Shown: in pieces, positions 34,775-45,038 of the stretch | Layout of the letters: each line of letters opens with the position of its first letter | Numbering within the stretch: position 1 is the first letter of the stretch | From: Perkinsus marinus ATCC 50983 | Taxonomy: Eukaryota; Perkinsozoa; Perkinsida; Perkinsidae | Reading direction: 5' to 3' | Assembly (NCBI RefSeq): GCF_000006405.1 | Contig: NW_003205746.1 | Coordinates: 15,376 to 74,182, forward strand | DNA length: 58,807 bases | Notes under the pieces: generated by a model | What the model was told of the DNA's origin: nothing | Databases searched by the model: none | What the model saw: the letters and a program-made list of their open reading frames with translations, nothing else | Program-made: the position numbers and the translations under genes

Positions 34775-35289
34775 TCGAATGATTTGATTATATTACCAGT
34801 TTTTCCTGGTTCAGTCACTTAGTTGTGTTCGGAGTACATAAAACGAATCGTGAGCTCATGGCTGAGAGGCAAGCTGAGACTTGGCTAATCACGTCCTCTG
34901 TTTTCCTACCACGCTAACCTCAGTCACAATAGAAATCAACAACGAACGCTTGTAACTTCAGGTGTTGTTAATCTTGTGAAAAAGCTGCGATCATCTGGGG
35001 AAGGACTTTTTAGGAGCCATCGAAGTTTCTGGAGATATACACTCGATGATTCAAAGTTTCTTCAGCTATTCGCTAGGCCAAAATATACGTTGTACTCCTT
35101 TTTGAACACAACAGTGCCAACGATGAACGAACAACAGCTAAGATGACATGGTTAAAGGGATTCTGGGCGGAGCGAATGCGACGAACAAGAGTCGTAGGTT
35201 GAGGACAATGAGTATCTGAACAGAAGAAGAACAGCGTCGAAGAATGAACAAGCAAAAAACAATGAAAAAATGAACAATGAAAAAGCGAC
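34775..35289. other. intergenic, convergent 3' flanks
   Basis: Between the acidic gene on the plus strand and the Ser-rich gene on the minus strand I see no exon. The 35,200-35,290 part is A-rich (aaaaaacaatgaaaaaatga), plausible as a 3' UTR or polyadenylation area for either gene. Confidence 0.45.
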
Positions 35290-35932
35290 CTACGACCCGG
35301 AGGTGCTAGTGTATCCAATAGAAGTGGTCCCTGTCGATCGTGAGCTCCTCGAACACGAGTAGCACGAGTTGCTGCCGTAGCTTGTCGATCTCGATGAGCG
35401 GGACGTGCGGTACGAAGCGGTACGGCTTTTTTCAGACGTAGCACGCGGAGAATCGGTTTGAGGCCGGCGGAACTTCTGAGGAGACTGATTCAGTAATCCA
35501 GACCATTCCGACCTACTCCACAAGCTAACGGTTCTTGTCTACAAGAGCGGACGAAAGCCATCTCGTCTACAGGGTAGTTACCGAACTGCATATAGTCTGA
35601 CAAAAATGATCGGTATAGTTGAAACGACAGCGCTTCAATTTGGAAGTAACCAGAGTCGGAAGTCGACTGACCTGTCTTGTATTCCGGGAAGCCGGCGATA
35701 ACAGCGTAAGGTGGTTGAAGGTCATAAGGCACCTTGGGTCTGAGTAGTGGCGGACGCTGGCTCGAATGTCTAAGGCAAGCATGATGATAGTGAAGGGCGA
35801 TCAGACTCACTTCCTCGTTCTTCTTCTATGCTTCCTAGATCCTCTCTCACTCACAACAGCGTTGCACTTGCAGCAACGGACGACGACCCTTTCGGTCGTA
35901 CCAGCATCGGTCTTAGCTTCAGCGGCTGACAT
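35290..35932 (-). CDS. small basic Ser-rich protein with CCxC motif
   Basis: Four exons join in phase on the minus strand: 35932-35811, 35769-35672, 35596-35517 and 35475-35290 (TAG). The protein is about 160 aa: MSAAEAKTDAGTTERVVVRC, then CKCNAVVSERGSRKHRRRTR, a central PKVPYDLQPPYAVIAGFPEY and YMQFGNYPVDEMAFVR, and an Arg/Ser/Tyr-rich tail. Introns are 41-75 nt with clean GT-AG ends. The RCCKCNAVV segment may bind a metal but lacks a second pair. The central segment looks folded and could be a conserved domain I do not know. Confidence 0.6.
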
Positions 35933-36490
35933 GTAGAGGCTCTACAAACCCAGCGTCACCACCGATAGCCACGGGAGCATCTGTGACCAACACGACGTTA
36001 CTCTAGCCACCGAAACTTGGTATGCAATCATGCTCAGGTTTTCCTTCTACTGGGTAGTCGACTGACCTCGAGGCCCCTGCAGAAGGCGATGTCAAAATGG
36101 TGTGGTAGCAAATGATTAGCAGGTAAGACGAGGAAGCTTCTTTGGTCCATCCCTCGAGTGTGGAATCCAAATTACATATCGGATACTCTAACAGCATTTG
36201 GGTCCCTTCGAGAGGAGGTCTCCGCGTCATAGTCCAACTCGGGAACTTTTCATCGGCATCCGTAATAAGATCAGGGCCGAGTCCTCTTCAAAGGGGCTGA
36301 TTGAACTGATTGGTCACTGGTGGCTGATTGAAAAACGCCGCAAGGAAATTGAAAAAATGACGATGCTCAAGAGATGATCTTGCGCTCTTGCTCTATCTCG
36401 AAGTTCCTCAACGCAGAATTCCTGTCGACTTGTGAAAGGTGGCCTTCTTAGGTTACGGTTCTACTGCGGACTGTTCGCGTTGATAGGATG

Positions 36491-36521
36491 CGATTCCCAG
36501 GGATCGAACCCGCGCCCTCCC
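36491..36521 (-). repeat. tRNA T-arm-like sequence upstream of the DXO gene
   Basis: On the minus strand the stretch reads gagggcgcgggttcgatccc, with a perfect B box. It lies just before the likely start codon, possibly in a 5' UTR intron ending at the ctctag near 36,530. Confidence 0.55.
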
Positions 36522-36548
36522 TGCTGCTCTAGTTGTTTTCTGACATCA

Positions 36549-37607
36549 ATGTCGTCATCTTCTACCATTCGGCTGGATTGGATCGAACCAACACTGACAG
36601 ACCTCCCATCGGATGCTAAGGAGATCGCTACCTATAACTGGCATCCTTCCTCAACAACTGAGGTTCCTCGAATCATCGTGCCGGGCTTGCCGCCCTTCCT
36701 CATAGACTCACAAGAGCCTCCTAAGCTCGAATACGATCAAGGGACGTTCTTCTGCGATGAGAACTTGTATCGCCAAAAAGAGTCTCCGACAGAGTCCCTG
36801 TTCCAAGCCGTGGCGGTCTGTACACCCGACTTTGACTGGCAGGCAGTAGACATAGTCACCGACCGAAACAATCTTCGGAAGCTGATGCGAGCTCTTCAGC
36901 CGAATTGGGACACCTTTGATGACCAGTCCTTTCAAATAGACCTTGATGTCGTCGGTAGGACTATTGTCCTCACACGAGTTGGACCAGCGGAGGTGCAAGT
37001 TTTCGGTTGTGGTCACTCGTTTGAACGCCAAATGACTACTGCCAGCACACTGGGGTCTTTCCGCCGAGTTGTTGCTCTCAACCTTGGCAGTGTGGCTCTC
37101 GTTGTGCGGTCGGAGATCGATGCCGTTGACGGTGGTGCCTGGCGGTCGGTGTCACGGAAAGCTGAATGGTCGAGCCTTCCCGGAAGCCGCATTGAAATGA
37201 AGCGAGGAGGCGGGTTGAAGAATGGCAGCGAATGCCCCCATTACTGGGAGCTTAAGACGAAGTCGGTGAAGCGAAGGTTCGACTGGGCCGACGTCTACGG
37301 TCAACTCTGCCTTGGTGATGTACATAATTTGCTCATCGCTCGTACGAAGTGGACTGAGGTGGCATCAATGGAATCACTCAGTCGTGATCAGGTTGGGGTC
37401 CGAGGTCGATTCTTCGATCTCTTTGGTCGCCTAGAAGCCTTATTGAAGAGCATCATTGAGAGTGTGCGGCGGTCTAAAGAGGAACCCGGAGGACCCCAAT
37501 CCTACGTTGTTTCGTGGGATGGATGGTATCCTGTATTGAAAATAAAACCACAACGAACATCAAGAGTGAGCAAGGCAGCGAGAGCATTGATTGAAGACGT
37601 ACATTAG
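36549..37607 (+). CDS. DXO: DXO/Rai1-family decapping and 5' exonuclease-type protein
   Basis: DXO/Rai1 enzymes remove incomplete or non-canonical (for example NAD) caps from RNA 5' ends and may act as 5'-3' exonucleases. The frame has no introns and, from ATG 36,549 (MSSSSTIRLDW), is 352 aa, close to family size. An upstream in-frame ATG (36,432) would add 39 residues that overlap tRNA-like sequence, so I prefer the inner one. Metal-site motifs are in the right order: VRSEIDAVDGG (ExD), YWELKTKS (ExK) and, 26 residues on, YGQLCLGDVHNLLIARTKW, which matches the conserved Gln and substrate-wall segment. An upstream glutamate motif is less clear. Orthology to cytosolic DXO rather than nuclear Rai1 cannot be settled here. 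It is the only intronless conserved enzyme gene in this window. Confidence 0.75.
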   Translation: MSSSSTIRLDWIEPTLTDLPSDAKEIATYNWHPSSTTEVPRIIVPGLPPFLIDSQEPPKLEYDQGTFFCDENLYRQKESPTESLFQAVAVCTPDFDWQAVDIVTDRNNLRKLMRALQPNWDTFDDQSFQIDLDVVGRTIVLTRVGPAEVQVFGCGHSFERQMTTASTLGSFRRVVALNLGSVALVVRSEIDAVDGGAWRSVSRKAEWSSLPGSRIEMKRGGGLKNGSECPHYWELKTKSVKRRFDWADVYGQLCLGDVHNLLIARTKWTEVASMESLSRDQVGVRGRFFDLFGRLEALLKSIIESVRRSKEEPGGPQSYVVSWDGWYPVLKIKPQRTSRVSKAARALIEDVH

Positions 37608-40200
37608 GTTTCATCTCAGTTTACTTTAGCGTTGATTATCGTGATACCATTCTGCCTTGAAGAGTGCTGTTGAGTTATACTGTAGTTGGATGAGTATCAA
37701 GCGATGGCAACGGTTTTGGTGCCTAGTGTTTACCTCCTAATGCTGTGATAAGTATTCACCGCTGATCCGACCCCGGACGCCATAAAACTCTGACTACGAT
37801 CTCACTAACTCGCGCTTTAAATAGTGGGGAAGCGACGTAGTCTGAGGGGTGTGGACGCCCAAGAAGACGAAGCACCACGGAGACTCACCCCTCCATCTAG
37901 CAAACCCCAGATGACGAGCTCATTTCGTTCAGGTGATGCATCACACTACTAGGAAGCCACAGATGACGACGAGTGCGATGACCTAGTAGCCGCTGATTTT
38001 TCCTTGGTTCGCGTTACTGTATAACACAACACTTCGTAATGGGTGAAACTGACTGACGGTATAAGATATGAACGTAATCGCTTGTGGTCGATGGGCACTC
38101 CTCTTCTATGCCTGGCCGACATGGAAGCACAAGGCACCGCAACCCTTCGAAAAATCAATAGTGCGCACCATCAGACCAGCGGCAGCTTCAACGTTTTAAT
38201 TGTCGTACCCCAAACCAACAGTCCCGACTAGAGTTATGACTGTAGCCAGCCAATAAGGATAAGCCTAGACCCTGACCAAAGGAGAAAGGCTTACAACGAG
38301 TCTAGAGAAGTCAGGCGGCGCGTAGGGTACTGGAAACGACTGTTGAAACAGTTGTGAAGTCTAGGAGCTGGGTCCCCCGGGTCTAGAATTCATTCGCGAT
38401 GGTGAGCTATTTCGAGATATTCGACGACGCCAAAATCCCTACATCAGCGGCTGACCGATCCTCGGTGAAGCACAAAGGGGAGCTCAACTGAGCGCAAGCA
38501 CCCAGGGAAACTCTGAGGATGGCAAGCATTATAGGGTAATCATGACCACCAAAGCAGTCCAGACTGGAGATCGAATTCCCGAGTGATGGGTAAGTTCATG
38601 GTAGCGATTGAAAACACTGCTATTGCGACTTTCCGCCCTCACGGCTATTCAAAATCTCATTTCTTCCGTAGATTCCTAGACCTCCATCAGAAAGAGGTTA
38701 TAGCCCTATCACTACAGTACTAAACCTATTACAAACCTATGACAGTTCGAATAAGATCGTCGACTCCAGCGAAGTAGCAACCTCACAAGGGTAATATGAG
38801 ATCAGGGCTCGAATCACTTCTGTTACACCCGATCCCTCTGAAAGATCAACCGCCGACCCCATGGAAAATTCAGCAACCTTATAGCAGAGGAAATCTCTCA
38901 CAGTTCAGTCGCCCAATCAGCAGGAGAAACTCTTCAGCATTGAAAACACAACGCCCAAGAACACACGCTAGTGGCACGAAACTGTAGTTTACTGAACAGA
39001 TCAATTAGCCGGGAAAAGAAGCCAGGCACTGATCACAACCAAGGCGACATAAAAGTTGTCGAACTTACCGCCGAATCCTTCGACAAGCATTGTTGTTAAG
39101 GAGGTCTGAAAGGCGATATCACATACCCGAGGTCCCGAGTTCGAACCCCAGTCGGTCGATTTCTCGAACGAGTTCAGCGCCACGAAACAAAACAAGTTAC
39201 GCAACAGATTCTCTCACTCACAGCTGGACACATTCAAACTCCAAATTCGAGAGAGAACGAGTGATCTGCATAGGAGGTCAAAATTACATTACCATGAATC
39301 TCAGTGTAAACGATGTTGGTCTGTATAAGGTGAGGAACGTAACCACGAATACTGCCAGTGAGCCTATAACGGTCTTAGTACCAACCCATGCAGGGTTATG
39401 CCTAAAGGAGATAGTCACCATAGGCCATTGAATCGGGTAACTCAGTTGAAGGTACTACTTAGGTATATTTCTCGACGCCCATTTGCCAACCACCGCTCCG
39501 CTGGGGTCCGCGAAAAAAATGGGGGCGAGCACAGCTACGGGGTATTCCAAATAGAACCAGAATCTGAAATATCATTCAATCGTCAAAGTTCAATTTCATG
39601 ATACTTTTTCATTGCTTCATCGGTGATAAATGCTGATTATAATTCTTATTGCTACAGAAAATACATAGACTGATACCGCGATCCACGAGAAGATGAACTC
39701 ATCCAATATCTACAGCACAGCTAAATGATCTGCAACGGGTATATTGGTATTTTCCTAGGGCTCTTCAGTGCAGGGTGGTATCAAATGCATTAGGAGAAAG
39801 TGTAATGGCCGGCAATCATAGGACGATTGAATAAGTCGTTGAATTTAAGCATATCCGTAGTACTACCCGACAATAACGAGGTAGACGGTAATTCCAATAT
39901 CGCCGAAGTCGCCAAAGCGCCACTTGGGCAAGGCCGGCACAAGCTGCCACGTCATCGTCAATCCTACTACTACTACCGCATACACATAGAGCCGGCAAAG
40001 AAGGTACCTATGGGAAGCCTTTCCTAGAGCCACGCCGAGTATAAACCTACTGTGGGGGCAAGAAGAGCATCATGAGTCCGCTCAGCGAATGGCACATCTT
40101 TCTAGCGGCGAAATCGGAGAAGTGCCTCGTATCGAACTGAAGAGAAATAAAACTATCATACCACACCTTTCCAACATCTAGTTCGTTTTTGAAGCCAATG
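37608..40200. other. stretch with scattered coding-like pieces, no gene model
   Basis: Open pieces occur on the plus strand near 38,055-38,230, 38,265-38,358 (RRKAYNESREVRRRVGYWKR), 38,796-38,987 and 39,090-39,431, and on both strands near 39,820-40,030. I could not link them by splice sites or recognise any protein. A tRNA T-arm-like sequence lies at 39,127-39,160. Confidence 0.35.
39127..39160 (+). repeat. tRNA T-arm-like sequence
   Basis: The stretch cgaggtcccgagttcgaacc followed by ccagtcgg resembles a variable loop and T-arm. The stem pairs cgag/ctgg-like only partly and no 5' half is convincing. Host intron unclear. Confidence 0.45.
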
Positions 40201-40220
40201 ATCCCGAGAATGAATATGAA

Positions 40221-40340
40221 TGGAGTTTCACCTCCCTAGTGATATGAAAAACATATTTCACGACCACTGCATAGAGCGAATATCGCGTTTTTCACCGAGT
40301 TTTACGACGCCACTTCACGTAAAACAGGTGAAACTCCAAT
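40221..40340. repeat. M2 element
   Basis: From tggagtttcacctccctagt to gtaaaacaggtgaaactcca, with inverted ends and the internal catatttcacgaccactgca and cgcgtttttcaccgagtttt blocks. Nearly as complete as the 56.9-kb copy. Confidence 0.8.
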
Positions 40341-40689
40341 ACATCCCTTTGAAATTTCTAACGTATAAAATTCAATTCGGAGTGAGGATAAAAAGTAGGA
40401 GGGAATCGTCGATGGTATTTCTCTCTGTCGTACTGCTCTGATACTACCTGTAATACGAGGAGAAACAATCCTTCGATTACCATCAACGCCAGGCAACCTT
40501 CTGGGGACAAATCAGGTAGAGTTGAGATCATCATCGTGAAAAGTGATAAAGCAATTGCAATGTACGACAGATATCAGGGCGTGCGCGACTCGGAGATCTT
40601 CTTTAGAAGACTTGCAAATTAGTCAAATTATGGTAGCAAAATTGTCGATGATTATTGTGGGGGCCCACTATTCTTGTTGCAGTCTGGAC

Positions 40690-40872
40690 CGGTGTAGGGA
40701 AAATGTACGTGGTCAACTACATGTGTTGATGACATTATGAAAATTTTGAGGTTATTTGGAGAATTCTCGTTGGTTTCTGTACACTATTACCCAAATTCCT
40801 ATGTGAACTTGTGTAACTAGTGAGGAAACTCTTGAGCTCAGCTGAGGAAAGCGAACATATATTCCTCCAACA
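40690..40872 (-). repeat. M1 repeat, reverse
   Basis: Minus-strand orientation: the head is at the right (gaaagcgaacatatattcct) with the cttgagctcagctgagg block, and the tail at the left (gtggtcaactacatgtgttg). It is one of the most complete M1 copies. Confidence 0.8.
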
Positions 40873-40939
40873 ACACTGGTCTGGACACTATCAGCCTATC
40901 AGCTTCCCATCACGGCTGTGGTTGCTCGGCCATCACTTT

Positions 40940-41744
40940 ATGTCTGTTTTCACTTCGTCCAGTCAGGTCGTTCCAAGAGGTGTCGATTCCGAGGTACAAC
41001 AACGAGTAAACACCTCATCGCAAACTGATCTCAGGAACGGCTCGTCGACCTTCACTCTTCGGCTGACCCCAAGTGCTCCGACGATAACTCTAAAGGGTAA
41101 GTCTTAGCGTGAGCATGCGCGAGAGCACCATTCGTCCCAGGAAACACCGATGGAGAACCGTCGATTGCCCTATGGACCGTGGCAATCGTCGTCGCAGAAT
41201 TCGCGCAGCCGAACTAGTCCTACGCCGGCCACGCCCGCCGCGGCTATTACCCTCGAAAGATGAAGTTGTTCAGCAAGCGACTATACCCGTTGATAAGCCT
41301 TGCAAGAACAACAACAACGAGGAGTCCACCACGAAGGAGTGCATCGATGAATCCGCTGATAATGGAGCTGTGTTAACCCCAAGTAGGAAACGTGTAGGCT
41401 TTTATTCCATTGAAGTTCCCCCCTAGATATTTGAGAGCTCTTCTCCAGTATAGTGGAGTTTACCATATTTAGATTGAGTTGTGATGAGAAGTTCTCAGCG
41501 AGATTTGAACCTGTGGTCTTTCGAGTATAAGACTGTGTATTTGCTTGCTAAACTATCGGTATTATACCTTTCAGGCACCAATACCGATTCCCCCGCATCG
41601 AACAAGGGGAGCTTGAGATCTTCGATGTTGGAATGCCTCTCATTCGAACTATCATCGTCATCAGCTGCTTCCGACTGTGGAGACGACGAAGTCTTCTTCG
41701 AAAGTTTCATATCGGATGATGACACTTCTCATAGAATCGATTAA
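40940..41744 (+). CDS. small charged protein, unknown function
   Basis: The first exon starts MSVFTSSSQVVPRGVDSEVQ and ends at a GTAAGT donor (about 41,100). A central part is strongly basic (RGNRRRRIRAAELVLRRPRP) and then acidic (CKNNNNEESTTKECIDE). The last exon, after a TTTCAG at about 41,574, is Ser/Asp/Glu-rich (SSSAASDCGDDEVFFESF) and ends at TAA. Frames of the central exons are not fully settled. A tRNA-like sequence sits in the last intron. Composition suggests a disordered nuclear protein. Confidence 0.45.
41486..41572 (-). repeat. tRNA-like sequence, reverse, in an intron
   Basis: On the minus strand there is an A-box-like tagtttagcaagcaaataca, a possible anticodon arm (GTCTT and AAGAC around ATACTCGA) and a B-box-like ggttcaaatctcg at tRNA spacing. 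The anticodon loop is 8 nt and no acceptor stem is seen, so it is probably a tRNA-derived pseudogene. Confidence 0.5.
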
Positions 41745-42080
41745 TTTAACACTTCGTGATGCAAAGGTCTTGCAGTCACCGTAGCATCACGATCTACTAC
41801 TCTCGGAAGAGAAACTAGATTGTGATTGATAGATGTAATCAATTAAACTTGTTGCCGTCTGAGTAGAGGCAGCCCCCTTTCAAATTTGCGCTATTTTTCA
41901 CTGTGCACACAAACAAGAATGTTGTGTTCACTCATACGGTAACAACAACATGATCAGGCGTTCATGGAAACAATGTAACAGAAAGTACGCATGCTTGTCA
42001 TTGTGACGTTTTACCACCATTCTCCACCGTATCGTATCGAGAATTCGCACGAGTCTATCGGCAGTTCTTCCAGCTCCATA

Positions 42081-42293
42081 TTACTCCAAATCTGCAGGAG
42101 ATTTGATATGAGGTTCGAATGATGAGTTAAAATTTGCGTATTTGCACCATCCACCCATATGATCGAGTTTTCCACGGTCTTCATACGTCGTCAGAAGCTT
42201 CTTCACAGGCTGACCTGACTCGTATGCGAACTCAACACGATTGCCAGAGGCATGGTAACTAGTGTACAAGCTGCTGATACATGTTACATCCAT
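42081..42293 (-). CDS. coding-like exon, unidentified
   Basis: The minus-strand frame reads SGNRVEFAYESGQPVKKLLT and TYEDRGKLDHMGGWCKYANF. A further open piece to its left (about 42,016-42,095) reads MELEELPIDSCEFSIRYGGE and ends at TAA. The two may be the last exons of a minus-strand gene, but I could not find a matching donor. No family recognised. Confidence 0.35.
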   Translation of the reverse strand: MDVTCISSLYTSYHASGNRVEFAYESGQPVKKLLTTYEDRGKLDHMGGWCKYANFNSSFEPHIKSPADLE

Positions 42294-43432
42294 ACGATCT
42301 TCCCAGCATCGGATTCACTTATATTGGTGGTGAACCTGCGAGAATTGCAAGACGCCTATAGAACATCATTTTATACTTGATATTCATGAACTACTTATAC
42401 TTCATTATTCTTCAGAGTTGCAGTAAGCTGTCAACGATCGGCGATACAATCTTACAATTGTCGTCCTCCTTTTCATTCTCTCTAATAAGGAGAACTTGCC
42501 TTCGTCGGTCGGACGCCTTTCTGTACGAGTTTTCGGACGCCAGGATGAGGTCTCTATCCTAAGGGAAACCCTGCAGATTTCTCCAACAAGATATTTTCTC
42601 AGTAAGAAAAATCTCAATCGAACCCCAAGGCTTTTCCAGCATCATCTGATGGACACTCAGTGAAAGTTCATCAGAGTGAGTGTCACTTACTTTGTTTCCT
42701 ATACGGCAGTTCTCTAACCACTGTTTCAGCTCCTTCGCCGACTATGGAGAGACTGCTCCTAGCTCTCCGACTGTCGATAGACGCCCCGAGCTTCCCCCAT
42801 CAGTTGCGGTGACTCGGAACCAATTACGTGATGCGTGACGTCCGTCCAAACGTCTCACCGTCCGAAGAAGTTTCTGGTAGACTAGGCAGATCTAATTCCA
42901 TGACACCTAAAACAGGACACGATTCAGCCACTTCCTGGTTAAAAACCAAGTCGGAATTCATCAGTTGAGTTCTCTTCGGTCAGCAAATCCTATGGAATCA
43001 CGGCGTGCACTGCGCCTTATCAACATTAGGAAGTCTTGAAGAAAGCAAAGACTCGCAGTCGCACAGTGCGACTCGCACTCCTGACGGCTGCTGAAGAACT
43101 GCTAATTTAAAATTAGCGGTTTTTATCAGAAATTAGTGATCTTTGAATAGACGAACACATACAATTTATTTCGATGAATTCAAACCCATTGTTGAGCCAC
43201 CCCGGGCTCGCCCATGAACGCAAAGGGTACAATTGACCCTAACCGAAACAAATATGCTCATCAAGAGCTATCGGGGGACATAATACTCTATTCAGCGAGA
43301 AGCTCCACGTCATCGGCATCCTCATCAACCTCTATTGGTCACACCAGACCAAACAACCAACCACGTTATCGGGCTCATTATGAGTCGCTCATACTCTCTA
43401 GCTAACTCAAGTCGGTTTCGATATGGTCACTG
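42294..43432. other. stretch without a supported gene
   Basis: Short open frames on both strands (for example 42,405-42,617 and 43,214-43,405) have no supporting motif. An 8-bp inverted pair (gacactca/tgagtgtc) surrounds 42,650-42,682. Nothing else is recognised. Confidence 0.35.
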
Positions 43433-44056
43433 TCAGTGACTCACTGATCGTAGTTTCCGACTGCATTTCTTTGTGAAATCAAGCTGGGAATCCATGGCGA
43501 CTGTCTGAAGAAAGTCGTCTTTGACAGTCATCCCCACCAACTCCCGAAGATCGGCATTTAACTTATTGCAAAGCGTAGGGATACTCCTCCCCGACAGGGA
43601 GTCTCCCAAGGGACAGTCCCTTACGGCCGCCCAAAACCGCGACCCATACACGGTGATGATATGGGATCCTGTCTCAGGATCCCATATCAGGATTCCTGAG
43701 CATGGAGGCACATTTCCATCGTAGTAACTGTGTTTGAAGAGTAATGGGGCGCAGGGAGTCGTGCACTGCTTGTGACCATGCACGAGTATGCGAATATTAT
43801 GTTTCACTAACCTTGCCATGTAAGGCTGTGTGGTGTTGTTCATGATGATGTCATTGTCCGTCTTTGGCAACACGCCGAAGCCTTCCGCATTCCATGGCAA
43901 GGTACTGTGCGGATTAGCAGGATGAAGACGAAGTACTCTATTCATGGGTAGGTTGTGTACCAGGTCAGAACAAAGCGGCAACATTCTCGCTATGTGACTT
44001 CGGGAAATGCACCTTCGGTTAAGTCGGTCCATCATTCCTCTAATTCGAGAGCACAC
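43433..44056 (-). CDS. PPP-phosphatase-like C-terminal half
   Basis: The 207-aa frame lines up with the second half of PPP-family Ser/Thr phosphatases. RIRGMMDRLNRRCISRSHIA fits the helix after the 'HGG' strand, CSDLVHNLP fits 'CDLLWSDP', GFGVLPKTDNDIIMNNTTQP fits the 'GWGxNxRGxxxxFG' part, VKHNIRILVHGHKQC fits the metal-binding 'RAH/RGH' strand, and SHIITVYGSRFW fits 'LVTLFSAPNYC'. The N-terminal metal motifs (GDxHG, GDYVDRG, GNHE) are not in this frame and I did not find them upstream. As read, it would be catalytically incomplete. It may be a partial gene, a pseudogene or an extreme pseudophosphatase. A perfect hairpin at 43,658-43,688 lies within the coding sequence. Confidence 0.45.
   Translation of the reverse strand: MCSRIRGMMDRLNRRCISRSHIARMLPLCSDLVHNLPMNRVLRLHPANPHSTLPWNAEGFGVLPKTDNDIIMNNTTQPYMARLVKHNIRILVHGHKQCTTPCAPLLFKHSYYDGNVPPCSGILIWDPETGSHIITVYGSRFWAAVRDCPLGDSLSGRSIPTLCNKLNADLRELVGMTVKDDFLQTVAMDSQLDFTKKCSRKLRSVSH
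43658..43688. repeat. perfect hairpin, 14-bp stem and 3-nt loop
   Basis: The arms gatatgggatcctg and caggatcccatatc are exact reverse complements around tct. It lies within an open coding frame, where it encodes part of GILIWDPETGSHI. Confidence 0.9.
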
Positions 44057-44420
44057 GGACGGTCCGTGACGGACCCGAACTTGACGGGATAAGCTTCACT
44101 TCTCGTACTCTCACACTGCTCTGATTGAGCGAGTCCACTGCACCGTGGCTCACGGTCCTCATCCCCGGAAGATCCAATACGAGATGGTGAGTATCATACT
44201 CAGAGTATGACAAGGACGCTTCAGACCCACTCGAATCGGGAGTAGTTGGGTTACTGCGGCGACCGTCGCACTCGAACGGATCGATTGAGACTGAAGTGCT
44301 AAGCTCCTGCTGCTGAATGGTCTCAGCCGCTTGCACACGAACGACGTCATAGTAAGCTGCCGCTTGGACATTGTAAATGGACAAACACAACAAACTCGCC
44401 ACTGATGGGGACCCTATCAT
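44040..44420 (-). CDS. predicted secreted protein, unknown
   Basis: A 126-aa minus-strand frame starts with a signal-peptide-like segment (MIGSPSVASLLCLSIYNVQA) and continues with a Ser/Thr/Glu-rich, probably disordered region. It overlaps the PPP-like frame by 17 nt in another frame, so it may be its 5' exon joined by a short intron I cannot confirm, or a separate gene. Confidence 0.4.
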   Translation of the reverse strand: MIGSPSVASLLCLSIYNVQAAAYYDVVRVQAAETIQQQELSTSVSIDPFECDGRRSNPTTPDSSGSEASLSYSEYDTHHLVLDLPGMRTVSHGAVDSLNQSSVRVREVKLIPSSSGPSRTVRVLSN

Positions 44421-44452
44421 GGGGTAAGTTCATCTCAGAGTTCTCACCTTCA

Positions 44453-44782
44453 CTACCGGATTGATACTAGACCCATCGGCTGCTTTCCGTTTACGCTTAC
44501 TCCTCTTGAGCTGCTCTCGAATCCAGAATCTAGACAGTGTACAGAGATCGCTGATACGCATCGACTTTCTACACAGTGAGTAGTACGCACCGGATTCGGA
44601 TAATGATGAGATGTCGCAAACAGCTCTGACGAGCAAATTGTATTTGCCAAATACAGCATTCCGGATGACGAGTAACTTGAGAAATCGAGGCCACCATTGC
44701 ACGAAACCTTAGTTCTCGCAGACCAAAGTAAACAGGATACAACGACGACTGGGAACCCCAGAACGTCCATCCTTGTTGGAAT
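44453..44782 (-). CDS. predicted secreted Cys-containing protein
   Basis: From an inner ATG the frame reads MDVLGFPVVVVSCLLWSART, a fair signal peptide, followed by Cys-spaced sequence (KVSCNGGLDF, TTHCVESRCVSAISVHCL) and a hydrophilic end. About 105 aa. A second ATG 30 nt upstream is possible (MVFLLSSFSLIPTR). Another frame across the same DNA ends in a basic tail, so the call is tentative. No family recognised. Confidence 0.4.
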   Translation of the reverse strand: MPTRMDVLGFPVVVVSCLLWSARTKVSCNGGLDFSSYSSSGMLYLANTICSSELFATSHHYPNPVRTTHCVESRCVSAISVHCLDSGFESSSRGVSVNGKQPMGLVSIR

Positions 44783-45007
44783 AAGGGAAAAGGAAGATAA
44801 CAAGAAGACCATATTAAGCTACTCTCAAATTGAGAATATCAATATGATCTAAAGACAGTTGTTTTCATTTCCACTGTGATTCCACTGGTTATCAGAAAGT
44901 GCGAGTGGAAGCTTCTCGGACTATACAGGTGAGGCTCGTCGAAGCACCGGCTATCAGTGGCTATCTGGACGAATAAAATAACTCAGCCGACCACCAAAGT
45001 CGTGACA

Positions 45008-45038
45008 ACAAATCTACTGAGTTACTCAGTAGATTTGT
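45008..45038. repeat. perfect hairpin, 14-bp stem and 3-nt loop
   Basis: Arms acaaatctactgag and ctcagtagatttgt are exact reverse complements around tta. It lies between the secreted-protein gene and the RING-H2 gene, in non-coding sequence. Confidence 0.9.

Noticed and set aside
40220-40441. 73-aa frame starting at 40,220
   Set aside because: It is a translation of an M2 element and its flank.
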